In this document: positions 34,216-42,696 of the stretch, in pieces
Numbering within the stretch: the first letter of the stretch is position 1
Layout of the letters: every line of letters begins with the position of its first letter
Assembly: GCA_050947015.1 (NCBI GenBank)
Contig: JBMNVT010000008.1
Span: forward strand, 35,015 to 99,014
DNA: 64,000 nucleotides
Direction: 5' to 3'
Source of the DNA: CAKXIK01 sp050947015
GTDB lineage: Bacteria; Bacillota; Clostridia; Oscillospirales; Acutalibacteraceae
Made by a program: the position numbers and the translations under genes
The notes under the pieces: model-generated
Databases searched by the model: none
What the model saw: the letters and a program-made list of their open reading frames with translations, nothing else
What the model was told of the DNA's origin: nothing

Positions 34216-34446
34216 AAAAAAACCTCCAATATGATAATTTTAACCGATATCTCCGATTGGAGAGGATATACCGTTTTTATTTTACCACTTTTGCGCGCCG
34301 AATGCTACAGAAATTTGCGAATCTTTGCTGCAGGTCTTTTCTATTTTGCCGCAATGGATTATAATAGACATATTACAGGAGTTGTGTTTTTTGTCCGCGG
34401 GAATTTTCCGCCCCGCGGCGGAAAAATCGTTTCGGGAGGTTTTGGC

Positions 34447-35013
34447 ATGTCTAAAAACAGAGTGCGCGTTTCCGTCTGCGGCAGTGATTATGTAATTACC
34501 GGCGACGAGAGCGAGGAATATGTCCGCGAGCTTGCGCGCGAGGTGGAACGCCGCATGGAAGAACTGATGAACGCGAGCAGCTGCGTTTCCGTCACCATGG
34601 CGGCGGTGCTGACGGCAATGAACTGCTGCGACGACGAATCCAAGGCAATTATGAGCGCCGACAATCTGCGTGCGCAGATGAAGGAATACCTTGCGGATTC
34701 CGCCCGCTGCCGCAGCGAGGCCGAGGAATCGCGCAGGGAGCTGGAACGGCTGCGCGCAGAGCTGCGCAAAACGCAGCGCCAGCTTGACGAGCTTCGCGAG
34801 GCGGCAACGGCTGCGCGCGAGGCAAAGGAGAATAAAGAAAACGCGTCGGCCGAAAAATCCGCCGAGGACGAGCAGCTGCGGCTGGAAGCCACTGCGCCCG
34901 TAACCCCGCCGCAGATGAGCGGAACGCGGCCGAAAGAGATTTCCGCGGGGGAATTTATGAGCCTGTTCGACGCACTGCACAAGGAAGAGCCCGAAAAGAA
35001 TCCGCCGCAGTGA
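34447..35013 (+). CDS. zapA: ZapA-like cell division protein with extended coiled coil
   Basis: 188 residues. The N-terminal ZapA domain (KNRVRVSVCGSDYVITGDES, VREVERRMEELMNA-like helix) promotes FtsZ bundling. A long Glu/Arg/Ala-rich coiled coil (about 70-150) and a short C-terminal segment (SAGEFMSLFDALHKE) extend it well past the usual ~90-residue family length, as in several Clostridia. ATG at 34447 after GGGAGG. Followed by a U32 peptidase, a common pairing. Confidence 0.85.
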   Translation: MSKNRVRVSVCGSDYVITGDESEEYVRELAREVERRMEELMNASSCVSVTMAAVLTAMNCCDDESKAIMSADNLRAQMKEYLADSARCRSEAEESRRELERLRAELRKTQRQLDELREAATAAREAKENKENASAEKSAEDEQLRLEATAPVTPPQMSGTRPKEISAGEFMSLFDALHKEEPEKNPPQ

Positions 35014-35062
35014 CGGCAAAACTGCTCTTCGCGCCTGTGAGCGCGGGAAAGGAAAGACGCCT

Positions 35063-37168
35063 TTGAATCGATTGGAAATTCTGGCGCCTGCAGGCGGACC
35101 GGAATCGCTGGAGCCGGCGGTGCGCTGCGGCGCGGATGCCGTTTATCTGGGCGCCGCGCGTTTTTCGGCGCGCGGTTCAGCACAGAACTTTGACCGCGAA
35201 CAGTTGGCCGACGCCGTGGCTTATTGCCATGCGCGCGGCGTAAAGGTTTACCTTGCCCTGAACACGCTGCTGCGCGATGACGAACTTGAGGATGCGCTGC
35301 AGTTGGCGGAGTACGCCTGCAGCCTGCCCGTGGATGCGCTGATTGTGCAGGATCTTGGGCTTTCCCGTGTGCTTTCCCGCTGCGCGCCGGGCTTAAAACG
35401 CAACGCCAGCACGCAGATGAGCATTCACACGCCGCAGGGAGCCGCCCTTTGCAGGGAGTTGGGGTTTGGCCGGGTGGTTCTGGCGCGCGAATGCTCCGCA
35501 GCCGAAATTGAAGAAATTGCCCGAACGGCTGGGCTGGAACTGGAATGCTTTGCGCATGGTGCGCTCTGCATGTCGGTTTCAGGGCAGTGCTGGTTTTCCG
35601 CAGTGCTCGGTTCCCGCAGCGGCAACCGCGGTCTTTGCGCGCAGCCGTGCCGGCTTCCGTTTGCCGCGCCCGGGGGTACCGGACATGACCTAAGCCTGAA
35701 GGATCTTTCTCTGGTCGGGCGGTTGGGCGAGCTTGCCGGGCTGGGCGTCAGCTCGGCAAAAATTGAAGGACGAATGAAGCGACCGGAATACGTTGCGGCT
35801 GCCGTTTCTGCCTGCCGCCGGGATGCGGACGGAGAGCCGGTTCCGCCGTGGCTTGCAGAGGATTTGCAGGCGGTGTTTTCGCGTTCCGGCTTTACACAGG
35901 GTTATTTTGACGGCGTGCGCGGACGCGAAATGTTCGGCACACGCCGCAGGGAGGACGTTGAAGCTGCTCCGGCGGCGCTGAAACGGCTTCATGAGCTTTA
36001 CCGTGCGGAACGCCAAAGCGTTCCCGTGCGGTTGTCCTTTGCGGCGCGGTCGGGTCAGGCATGCAGCCTGACCGTGGAGGATCCCGCCGGGAACCGTGTC
36101 TGTGTTTCCGGGGCGGTTCCGCAGCCGGCACAGAGCGTCGCGCTTTCGGAGGAACGGTGCGCCGCGCAGCTCGGTAAGCTCGGCGGTACGCCGTTTGCCG
36201 CTCAGGGCTGCGTCTGCACGCTGGAAGAGGGGATCTCGCTCCCCGCCGCGGAGCTGAACCGCATGCGCCGGGAAGCGGCGGCGCAGCTGCTTGCCTTGCG
36301 CGCCAGGAAGCCGCCGACGGCGTTTTCGGCGCAGAAGGCCGGCGAGTTGCTGCGGGAACCGGCCGACCGTGCAGAAAGACGGCTGAGCACAGGGGAAACT
36401 GCGGCGCTGCGGCTGCATTTTGCATTGGCGGAGCAAATTCCGGCGGCTGGGGCCGCCCGGGAAAAGCTTCGGCAGGCGGAGCTCGTTTACCTTCGCGCAG
36501 GAACCTCGCCGCGGGAGCTGGAAAAGCTGCTCGGGCAGGGCGTTCGCCTTGGCGTGGAGCTGCCGCGCGCGCTGTTTGGCTGCGCAGAGGCCTTTCGCGC
36601 CCATCTGAGAACGGCGAGGTCGCTCGGGATTACCGACGTCTGGGCAGGCACGCTCAATGCCGTCGCGCTCGCAAGGGAGGAAGGGCTGACGGTTCACGGC
36701 GGTTTTGGACTGAATGCATTCAACACGCAGTCGCTGGAGGCGCTGCGGGGGCTTGGCCTGCAGGATACCGAGGCAAGCATTGAGCTGACGCTGGCGCAGA
36801 TCGCCGTGCTGGGCGGAGAGATGCCGCGCGGTGTGGTGGTGTACGGCAGGCTGCCGCTGATGCTGACACGCTGCTGCCCGCTGCAAAATGGGAGAGACTG
36901 CGCACATTGTGACAAAAACGGCTCCCTGACGGACCGCCGGGGGGTGTCGTTCCCGGTGCGCTGCTTCGGCGGCGCGAGCGAGCTGCTCAACAGTGTTCCG
37001 CTCTTTTTACTGGACCGCCTGCGCGAGGTGCGCGGAGCAGACTTCGTTTCAATGCGCTTTGATGTTGAAAACTCTGTGGAAATTGAGGAAATCTTGACCC
37101 ACTTTCCGAAAAATAGCCGGCCGGAATGCGACTTTACCCGTGGACTGGCTGAAAAAGGCGTGTTTTGA
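35063..37168 (+). CDS. U32 family peptidase with DUF3656 region
   Basis: A 701-residue collagenase-like U32 protein from a TTG at 35063 (GGGAAAGG upstream). N-terminal EILAPAGGPESLEPAVRCGA and GADAVYLGAARFSARG match, and the family core signature is ELECFAHGALCMSVSGQCW near residue 155 with SGNRGLCAQPCRLPF after it. The C-terminal half (about 300-690) is a DUF3656-type extension with Cys-rich RCCPLQNGRDCAHCDKNG near 610. Related proteins act in tRNA/rRNA hydroxylation or peptide hydrolysis; the activity here is uncertain. Confidence 0.9.
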   Translation: MNRLEILAPAGGPESLEPAVRCGADAVYLGAARFSARGSAQNFDREQLADAVAYCHARGVKVYLALNTLLRDDELEDALQLAEYACSLPVDALIVQDLGLSRVLSRCAPGLKRNASTQMSIHTPQGAALCRELGFGRVVLARECSAAEIEEIARTAGLELECFAHGALCMSVSGQCWFSAVLGSRSGNRGLCAQPCRLPFAAPGGTGHDLSLKDLSLVGRLGELAGLGVSSAKIEGRMKRPEYVAAAVSACRRDADGEPVPPWLAEDLQAVFSRSGFTQGYFDGVRGREMFGTRRREDVEAAPAALKRLHELYRAERQSVPVRLSFAARSGQACSLTVEDPAGNRVCVSGAVPQPAQSVALSEERCAAQLGKLGGTPFAAQGCVCTLEEGISLPAAELNRMRREAAAQLLALRARKPPTAFSAQKAGELLREPADRAERRLSTGETAALRLHFALAEQIPAAGAAREKLRQAELVYLRAGTSPRELEKLLGQGVRLGVELPRALFGCAEAFRAHLRTARSLGITDVWAGTLNAVALAREEGLTVHGGFGLNAFNTQSLEALRGLGLQDTEASIELTLAQIAVLGGEMPRGVVVYGRLPLMLTRCCPLQNGRDCAHCDKNGSLTDRRGVSFPVRCFGGASELLNSVPLFLLDRLREVRGADFVSMRFDVENSVEIEEILTHFPKNSRPECDFTRGLAEKGVF

Positions 37169-37199
37169 GGGTTTTCCCCATCGCGATTGGGTATAACTC

Positions 37200-37217
37200 T
37201 GTGGAAAATGTGGAAAA
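37200..37217 (-). promoter_or_regulatory. Two back-to-back DnaA-box-like sites
   Basis: TGTGGAAAA occurs at 37200-37208 and again at 37209-37217, each the complement of TTTTCCACA as found in the origin gap. The rest of the 294-base intergenic region 37169-37462 is AT-rich and holds no gene. Confidence 0.45.
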
Positions 37218-37462
37218 CTTTCTGCTTTGATGAAGAAACGGTTTTTTTGTCGGAAAACGGAATTTTGCTCCGGGGATTATTTTTTTTCGCGATTTCGGAG
37301 AGTAAAATTTCAAATTGTAAATATTTTCAATTTTTCTGTAGAAACTGCCGTGCTTCCTGCGGATTTTTCGGTTCCATTCCCGGAAAACAGCGTGCATTTT
37401 CACCGTTTGAGCGGGGATTCGCCGCGCGGCTTTGAATTCTTAGAAAGGGCTGAGGAAAACTT

Positions 37463-38449
37463 ATGGTACAAACCACAACGCCGACTTCTCCGGTGACGGA
37501 TTGCTATTTTATTATCAAGACAGCCGCCAAAAAGGTTTCGGCAAAGGGCGATAGTTATCTGGATATGATTTTTATGAACGCGGAGGGCGAGATCCCCGCC
37601 AAGCTGTGGGATTACAAGCCGGAAGCGCACGATTGGATTGCCGGCGGAATGATCGTCAAGGTGCGCGGCAACGAGGAGCTGTGGAACGACAAAAAGCAGT
37701 TCCGAATTCAGCGCATCCGCCGTCTTGCGCCCGGGGATGATGTGGATATGCGCGCGCTGGTGCCGTGCGCCCCGTTTGACGGAGCCGAAATGCTCGCTCA
37801 GCTGGAGCGCATCGTCGCATCGTTTACCGACGATGCGCTGAAAAAGCTGGTAACGCACATTCTGGAACCAAACCGCGTGCGTTTGCTGATCTGCCCGGCC
37901 GCGGTCAAGCTGCACCACGCGGTCTGCGGCGGTCTGCTTTATCATACGCTGTCCATTGCGCGCGTTGCCGAGGGAGTTTGCACCGTATACCCGTTTTTGA
38001 ACCGCGATCTGCTGCTGGCCGGCGTTATTCTGCACGACATTGCCAAACTTGACGAGCTGCAGGTGGAGGAAACGGGCATCGCCGGAGGCTACACGATGCA
38101 GGGCGAGCTGATCGGCCACCTTGTCATGGGCGCCATGCTGGTGCGCGACACCGCAAAAGAGCTGGGTCTGCCGGAGGAAACGGCCGTTCTGGTGGAGCAT
38201 ATGCTGCTTTCGCACCACGGGATTCCGGAATACGGATGCGCGGTGCGTCCCATGGTGCTGGAGGCGGAGGTGCTTTCCATGCTCGATAATCTTGACGCGA
38301 CCGTCAACCAGATTACCGCGTCGCTCGGTACGGTGGAGCCGGGTGGCTTTGGCCAAAAGCTGTGGTCGCTTGACCAGCGCAAATTTTACCGTCCCGTCGG
38401 CTTTGCGCCGTCCGATATGAATGCCGATGTGCTCCGCAAAGAAAACTGA
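37463..38449 (+). CDS. YhaM-like 3'-5' exoribonuclease
   Basis: 328 residues. An N-terminal OB fold (about 10-95: KGDSYLDMIFMNAEGEIPAK) is followed by a metal-dependent HD domain (KLHHAVCGGLLYHTLSIARV near 150, ILHDIAKLDEL near 193, VEHMLLSHHG near 247, and LDNLDATVNQ near 275). YhaM/CBF1 enzymes trim RNA and DNA ends using Mn. The ATG at 37463 follows AGAAAGGG. Downstream an SDR gene may be co-transcribed (52-base gap). Confidence 0.9.
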   Translation: MVQTTTPTSPVTDCYFIIKTAAKKVSAKGDSYLDMIFMNAEGEIPAKLWDYKPEAHDWIAGGMIVKVRGNEELWNDKKQFRIQRIRRLAPGDDVDMRALVPCAPFDGAEMLAQLERIVASFTDDALKKLVTHILEPNRVRLLICPAAVKLHHAVCGGLLYHTLSIARVAEGVCTVYPFLNRDLLLAGVILHDIAKLDELQVEETGIAGGYTMQGELIGHLVMGAMLVRDTAKELGLPEETAVLVEHMLLSHHGIPEYGCAVRPMVLEAEVLSMLDNLDATVNQITASLGTVEPGGFGQKLWSLDQRKFYRPVGFAPSDMNADVLRKEN

Positions 38450-38501
38450 CGAAAAATCCGTGGCCATTGAAAATGCGGTTTTACGGAAAGGAAGGGTCAC
38501 A

Positions 38502-39497
38502 ATGAAAAAAGCGCTGATTATCGGCGGTACGGGCGTTATCAGCCTTTCGGTAACGCGCCGCCTGCTGCAAAGCGGAGAATGGGACGTCACCGTGTTAAAT
38601 CGCGGCAGCCACCCGGAGCTTTTGCCGCCGGGGGCAAGGCCGCTCATCGGCAATATTGCCGACGAGGAGGCGATGCGGAGGGCTCTGAACGGGGCTTATT
38701 ACGACTGCGTTGCGCAGTTCATCAATTTTACACCGGATCAGGCTGAACGGGACGTCCGCCTGTTTTCGGGGAAAACAGACCAGTATCTCTTTATCAGCTC
38801 GGCTTCTGCGTACCGCAAACCGATGCCCTCGCCGTGGATTACCGAAAGCACGGCGCTCTGCAACCCCTACTGGCAATATTCGCGCGATAAAATCGCCTGC
38901 GAACGCGTGCTGTTCGACGCATTTGTCCGTTCCGGATTCCCGGTCACGGTGGTGCGGCCGAGCCACACCTATGACTGCCGGAAGCTCCCGGTGCAGCTGC
39001 ACGGCAAAAACGGCAGCTGGCAGGTGGCGCAGCGCATTCTCAGCGGAAAACCGGTCGTTGTGGCGGGGGACGGAACCTCGCTTTGGACGCTGACGCACAG
39101 CCGCGACTTTGCAAAGGGCTTTGTCGGCCTGATGGCAAACGCCGCTGCGGTCGGCGAGGCGGTGCATATCACGTCGGACGAAAGCCTGCCGTGGAACGAA
39201 ATTTACTGCTCCATCGGCCGCGCGCTTGGCAGGCAGCCGGTGTTCTGCCATGTGGCAAGCGACGCGATCATCCGGCGGGATCCTTCGCAGGAAGGCCCTC
39301 TGCTCGGCGACAAATCCAACTCCGTCCTGTTCGATAACAGCAAAATCAAGCGGCTGGTGCCGGGGTTCTGTGCGCAGACGCGCGCGGGGGACGGACTGCG
39401 CGAATCGGTGGAATATGCGCTTTCCCACCCGGAGGCTGCGCAGCCCGATCCCGATTTTGACGCATGGTGCGACGACATCGTCCGCGCGCAGGGGTAA
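38502..39497 (+). CDS. Extended SDR NAD(P)-binding epimerase/dehydratase-like protein
   Basis: 331 residues. The Rossmann motif GGTGVISLSVTRRLLQ lies at the N-terminus (atypical GGTGxIS in place of GATGFIG), with DCVAQFINFTPDQAER after strand 4. The catalytic YxxxK seems to be the YSRDKIACERVLFDAF region near 130 (Tyr-Ser-Arg-Asp-Lys). The substrate domain has DGTSLWTLTHSRDFAKGFVG near 190. Sugar-nucleotide or mRNA-binding CSP41-like members share this pattern. Substrate unknown. ATG at 38502 after GGAAGG. Confidence 0.82.
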   Translation: MKKALIIGGTGVISLSVTRRLLQSGEWDVTVLNRGSHPELLPPGARPLIGNIADEEAMRRALNGAYYDCVAQFINFTPDQAERDVRLFSGKTDQYLFISSASAYRKPMPSPWITESTALCNPYWQYSRDKIACERVLFDAFVRSGFPVTVVRPSHTYDCRKLPVQLHGKNGSWQVAQRILSGKPVVVAGDGTSLWTLTHSRDFAKGFVGLMANAAAVGEAVHITSDESLPWNEIYCSIGRALGRQPVFCHVASDAIIRRDPSQEGPLLGDKSNSVLFDNSKIKRLVPGFCAQTRAGDGLRESVEYALSHPEAAQPDPDFDAWCDDIVRAQG

Positions 39498-40139
39498 TCA
39501 AACGATGTTCCTGATGCCCCAGAGCAACAGAAGATGAGCGGGATAAAACACATAGAACAGCCAGCGCAGGTCGCGCCCGCGTTCTCCGGAATAGAGCGCG
39601 CAGGGCGCCAGGCCGAGCACGGCAAAGGCCTGCAGCGGCGCCGGAGTGCAGATGCTGTTCAGGGCCGTCAGCAGCGAAAAGGCGATCCCCTGCCCTGCCC
39701 TTTCCCGGCGAAGCAGATAAAAGCCAACGACGCAAAGCACGCCGTAGGCGCCGTAATCCGTTCCGGCCAGCTGGGCGGAAGCGGCGGCGGAAAGCGTAAA
39801 GAAAAGCGACGGCAGCGGCTTCTGTGAAGAAAAGACGAGGCAGCACGCCACACCGGCCAGCAGGGTAAACAGCACGTTCTGCGGCAGCAGGTTGTTCCAG
39901 CCAACGGAAAACGCCAGCCGGAACGGAAGCTCCGAAAGCAGCGCAAAAAGGCTCAGCCGGGCAAGGTAGTGCCCGGGGCGGCGGGTGTTTGCGGCGCCCT
40001 CCGCCGCAAGAAAGGCGTAAAGCGGGAACGAGACGCGTCCCACGACGCGCAGAACGGAAAGCTGCGGAAAAAACAGAACACCGGTGTGGTCAATCAGCAT
40101 GCTCACGGCCGCAATCAGCTTCAGCCAGAACGCGCTCAT
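39498..40139 (-). CDS. TraX-like membrane protein
   Basis: 213 residues with about six to seven transmembrane helices. The start SAFWLKLIAAVSMLIDHTGV and GRVSFPLYAFLAAEGAANTR near residue 43 match the TraX family, named from F-pilin acetylation but widespread in Firmicutes with unknown role. ATG at 40139 (minus) after an AAAGGAGG site; a longer frame extending upstream is not supported. It is convergent with the SDR gene and ends at the same base region. Confidence 0.85.
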   Translation of the reverse strand: MSAFWLKLIAAVSMLIDHTGVLFFPQLSVLRVVGRVSFPLYAFLAAEGAANTRRPGHYLARLSLFALLSELPFRLAFSVGWNNLLPQNVLFTLLAGVACCLVFSSQKPLPSLFFTLSAAASAQLAGTDYGAYGVLCVVGFYLLRRERAGQGIAFSLLTALNSICTPAPLQAFAVLGLAPCALYSGERGRDLRWLFYVFYPAHLLLLWGIRNIV

Positions 40140-40298
40140 AGGGAACCTCCTTTTGCACGGCTGTGCGGAAATAATTGTTGTACTTATCATATCAGGTTCC
40201 GTGTCCGGCGGCAAGATTGACGGTCGGCGCAAAATGGAGTAGAATACGAAAAAGAATAGCGGCCCGAAGACGATCCCGATTGGAAAGGATGTTTTACG

Positions 40299-40766
40299 AT
40301 GACAGAAGAGGAACGCAGCCTGACGGAAGAAGCGAAGCAGCCGGTCAAAACGGCTGCAGAGCTTCAGGCATCGCCGCAAAGCGAGCCGGAAAACGGAATG
40401 CGGTCCGCAGAAGGCGCCGCGGAAGAAATGCAGGAGCCCAAAACGGAGCCCTCTGCTCCGGCGCCGGGCAAAAAACAGAAAAACGGCTTTGGTACGGCGG
40501 CGACATTCTGGCTGCTGGTGCTGTACGATTTGCCCGGTGTGGGTCTGATCGCCTCGGCGCTGGCCGGGTTCCTGTTTGCCAAAACGCGCGCCCACCGCTC
40601 GCTGGCGCGGGCTTGTTTTGTGCGCGGGCTGATTTTTCTGCTGATCGCGGCGGTGTTGGTCGGGTGTTACTTTTTCCTGCGCGGCCGGTTTGCGCTGAGC
40701 AATTTTCTGGAGAGGATCCTTCAGGAACTGCTCAATTTTGTGCGCAGCAACAGCGACAAGCTGTGA
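40299..40766 (+). CDS. Two-helix membrane protein of unknown function
   Basis: 155 residues. A long acidic, Pro/Glu-rich cytosolic N-terminus (about 1-65) precedes two transmembrane helices (about 70-90 and 107-128), ending in a short amphipathic tail. No family recognised. ATG at 40299 after AAAGGATG. The stop overlaps the trmN6 GTG start (GTGA), so translation of trmN6 is probably coupled to it. Confidence 0.72.
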   Translation: MTEEERSLTEEAKQPVKTAAELQASPQSEPENGMRSAEGAAEEMQEPKTEPSAPAPGKKQKNGFGTAATFWLLVLYDLPGVGLIASALAGFLFAKTRAHRSLARACFVRGLIFLLIAAVLVGCYFFLRGRFALSNFLERILQELLNFVRSNSDKL

Positions 40767-41518
40767 GCGGCGGAAAAAACCGGCGCGAAGAGCTGGGAAA
40801 CGGCGTGTTTGCACTGGTCAGCGATTCCTTTTCCTTTGGAATGGACGCGCTGCTGCTGGCGCGGTTTGCGCTGAACTGTGCACCGGGCGCGGCGAACGCG
40901 GCCGATCTGGGAACGGGCTGCGGCGTGATTTCGCTTTTATGGGCGGCGCAGCGCCCGCTGCTGAAGATCAGCGCGCTGGAGCTGCAGGCGGAGGGAGCGG
41001 CGCTGGCGGCGAGGGCGGCAGAAGAAAACGGTTTTTCCGACCGGATCGCGGTGCGGTGCGCCGACTTGCGCCTGCCAGTTTTGCCGGCGGGCGCGTTTGA
41101 CCTTGCCGCCTGCAATCCGCCGTATTTTTGCGCGGGAGCAGGAGGTGTGCCCGCAGATCCTGCGCGGAGAACCGCCCGCGCGGAGGAGACCCTGACGATG
41201 GGCGAGCTTTGTGCCGCGGCTGCGCGGCTGCTGAAAAACGGCGGCAGGTTTTGCCTTTGCCACCGCACCGAACGTCTGGCGGGCGTTATGCACGCCCTGT
41301 GCGGCGCGGGGCTGACCCCAAAGCGGCTGCAGTTTGTGCGGACCTCTGCCCGGCGGGAACCGAAGCTTTTTCTGCTTTGTGCGGTAAAAGGCGGCGGCGA
41401 AGGGCTCGTTTTGTTGCCGGAGCAAAAAACGCCGGAACTGCTGCACGCCGCGCAGGAGGAAAAACGGACGGAAAATTGCGCGCCTATAACGGAGGAAAAG
41501 AAATGCCGGGAAAACTGA
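40763..41518 (+). CDS. trmN6: tRNA1(Val) adenine-37 N6-methyltransferase-like
   Basis: A 251-residue SAM-dependent methyltransferase. The SAM motif is ADLGTGCGVISLLWAA near residue 47, and the adenine N6 motif NPPY lies in LAACNPPYFCAGAGG near 115. It modifies A37 of tRNA1(Val) in relatives. I choose the overlapping GTG at 40763; the frame continues far upstream but without family similarity. In Bacillus the homologue yabB sits next to yabC (rsmI), as here. Confidence 0.85.
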   Translation: MSGGKNRREELGNGVFALVSDSFSFGMDALLLARFALNCAPGAANAADLGTGCGVISLLWAAQRPLLKISALELQAEGAALAARAAEENGFSDRIAVRCADLRLPVLPAGAFDLAACNPPYFCAGAGGVPADPARRTARAEETLTMGELCAAAARLLKNGGRFCLCHRTERLAGVMHALCGAGLTPKRLQFVRTSARREPKLFLLCAVKGGGEGLVLLPEQKTPELLHAAQEEKRTENCAPITEEKKCREN

Positions 41519-42342
41519 TGGTCGTCGGAACGCCGATCGGAAATCTGGGAGATCTGTCGCCCCGCGCACAGCAAACGCTGGCCGAGTGCGACTTTATTGC
41601 CGCCGAGGACACCCGCGTCACGCTGCGGCTGCTCAATCATTTCGGCATCAAAAAGCCGATGATCAGTTATTTTGAACACAACAAGCTGGAACGAGGGGAG
41701 ATCATCTGCAGCCGGATCGAAGCGGGAGAAACGTGTGCGCTGGTGACCGACGCCGGAATGCCCGCCATCAGCGACCCGGGCGAGCTGTTGGTCGCGCAGT
41801 GCGCCGCACGCGGGATCGAAGTGGCAGCGGTGCCCGGTCCGAGCGCGGTGATTACGGCGCTGGCGGTTTCCGGGCTGCCCACCGGCCGCTTTACGTTCGA
41901 GGGCTTTCTTTCCACTGCTAAAAAAAGCCGGCGGGAGCACCTGGAGCAGCTGCGCGGTGAGCGGCGGACGATGGTGTTTTACGAAGCACCCCACAAGCTG
42001 GCCGCAACGCTGCAGGATCTGGAGAAGACGTTTGGCCCGTCCCGCAGAATTTCGCTGGTGCGCGAGCTGACCAAGCTGCATGAGGAGGCGATTCGCACCA
42101 CGCTGGGCGAGGCGCGCGAACGTTTTACCGCAGAAGCGCCGCGCGGCGAATTTGTTTTGGTGCTGGAAGGCGCTCCCGAAGAGCCGGAGCACCTTTGCGC
42201 CACGCCGGAGGATGCGGTTGCGTTGGCAAAAGCGCTTTGTGCGCAGGGGCTGTCTGCTTCGGAAGCGGCCAAACGTGCCGCCCGCGAAAGCGGAGTCCGC
42301 AAAGGTGAAATTTACGCGGCGCTCGTTTCCCCGGGGGAATAG
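41503..42342 (+). CDS. rsmI: 16S rRNA (cytidine-1402-2'-O)-methyltransferase
   Basis: A 279-residue tetrapyrrole-methylase-fold enzyme. Signatures: MVVGTPIGNLGDLSPRAQQTL, FIAAEDTRVTLRLLNHF, VTDAGMPAISDPGELLV, AVPGPSAVITALAVSGLP and YEAPHKLAATLQDL. RsmI 2'-O-methylates C1402 of 16S rRNA in the decoding centre. ATG at 41503 after GGAGG, overlapping the trmN6 end by 16 bases. A terminator follows. Confidence 0.95.
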   Translation: MPGKLMVVGTPIGNLGDLSPRAQQTLAECDFIAAEDTRVTLRLLNHFGIKKPMISYFEHNKLERGEIICSRIEAGETCALVTDAGMPAISDPGELLVAQCAARGIEVAAVPGPSAVITALAVSGLPTGRFTFEGFLSTAKKSRREHLEQLRGERRTMVFYEAPHKLAATLQDLEKTFGPSRRISLVRELTKLHEEAIRTTLGEARERFTAEAPRGEFVLVLEGAPEEPEHLCATPEDAVALAKALCAQGLSASEAAKRAARESGVRKGEIYAALVSPGE

Positions 42343-42352
42343 ACCGTCACGC

Positions 42353-42379
42353 CGACCGCCGCAGGGCGGTCTTTTTTTT
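42353..42379 (+). terminator. Terminator after rsmI
   Basis: GACCGCC (42354-42360) pairs with GGCGGTC (42365-42371), followed by seven to eight T. Confidence 0.9.
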
Positions 42380-42696
42380 GTGTCAGAACGCCCGGTTTGC
42401 AGAAAAAATTTTCCGGAGGACGAAGACCATTTACAAAAGGAGGTGCTGCGTATAACAGGAAGCCATGGATTTTCTTTATGTGTTTTTAACGCGTAAATGT
42501 GAAAAACAGTCACAAACAGAGACTCTATATCTTGTATAAAAGGGAAAAGGCGTCTATAATGGTTTATATACCGATTGAATCGGTATTTTCAGGAAGAATG
42601 ACGCATAACGAACGATTATGTGACTTTTTGTCGCATACCACACCTTGTGTGTCGGTTCCATCAAAATCTGGCTTTGCGGGGAGAGAGAAAAGAATC
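42380..42696. other. Leader region of the LuxR-type gene
   Basis: About 317 bases with a promoter (TTGTAT at 42532-42537, TATAAT at 42555-42560, 17-base spacing) and, just after it, inverted repeats. It also has AGGAGG near 42440 and a possible 24-codon frame from an ATG at 42464, for which I see no independent support. An alternative GTG start for the regulator at 42499 lies inside this promoter region and is rejected. Confidence 0.6.
42568..42586. promoter_or_regulatory. Candidate operator: perfect 8-bp inverted repeat downstream of the LuxR promoter
   Basis: ATACCGAT (42568-42575) and ATCGGTAT (42579-42586) are perfect inverse complements with a 3-base spacer, starting eight bases after the -10 box. 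It could bind a dimeric regulator, perhaps the gene product itself. CACACCTTGTGTG farther down is a second small inverted repeat. Confidence 0.5.
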
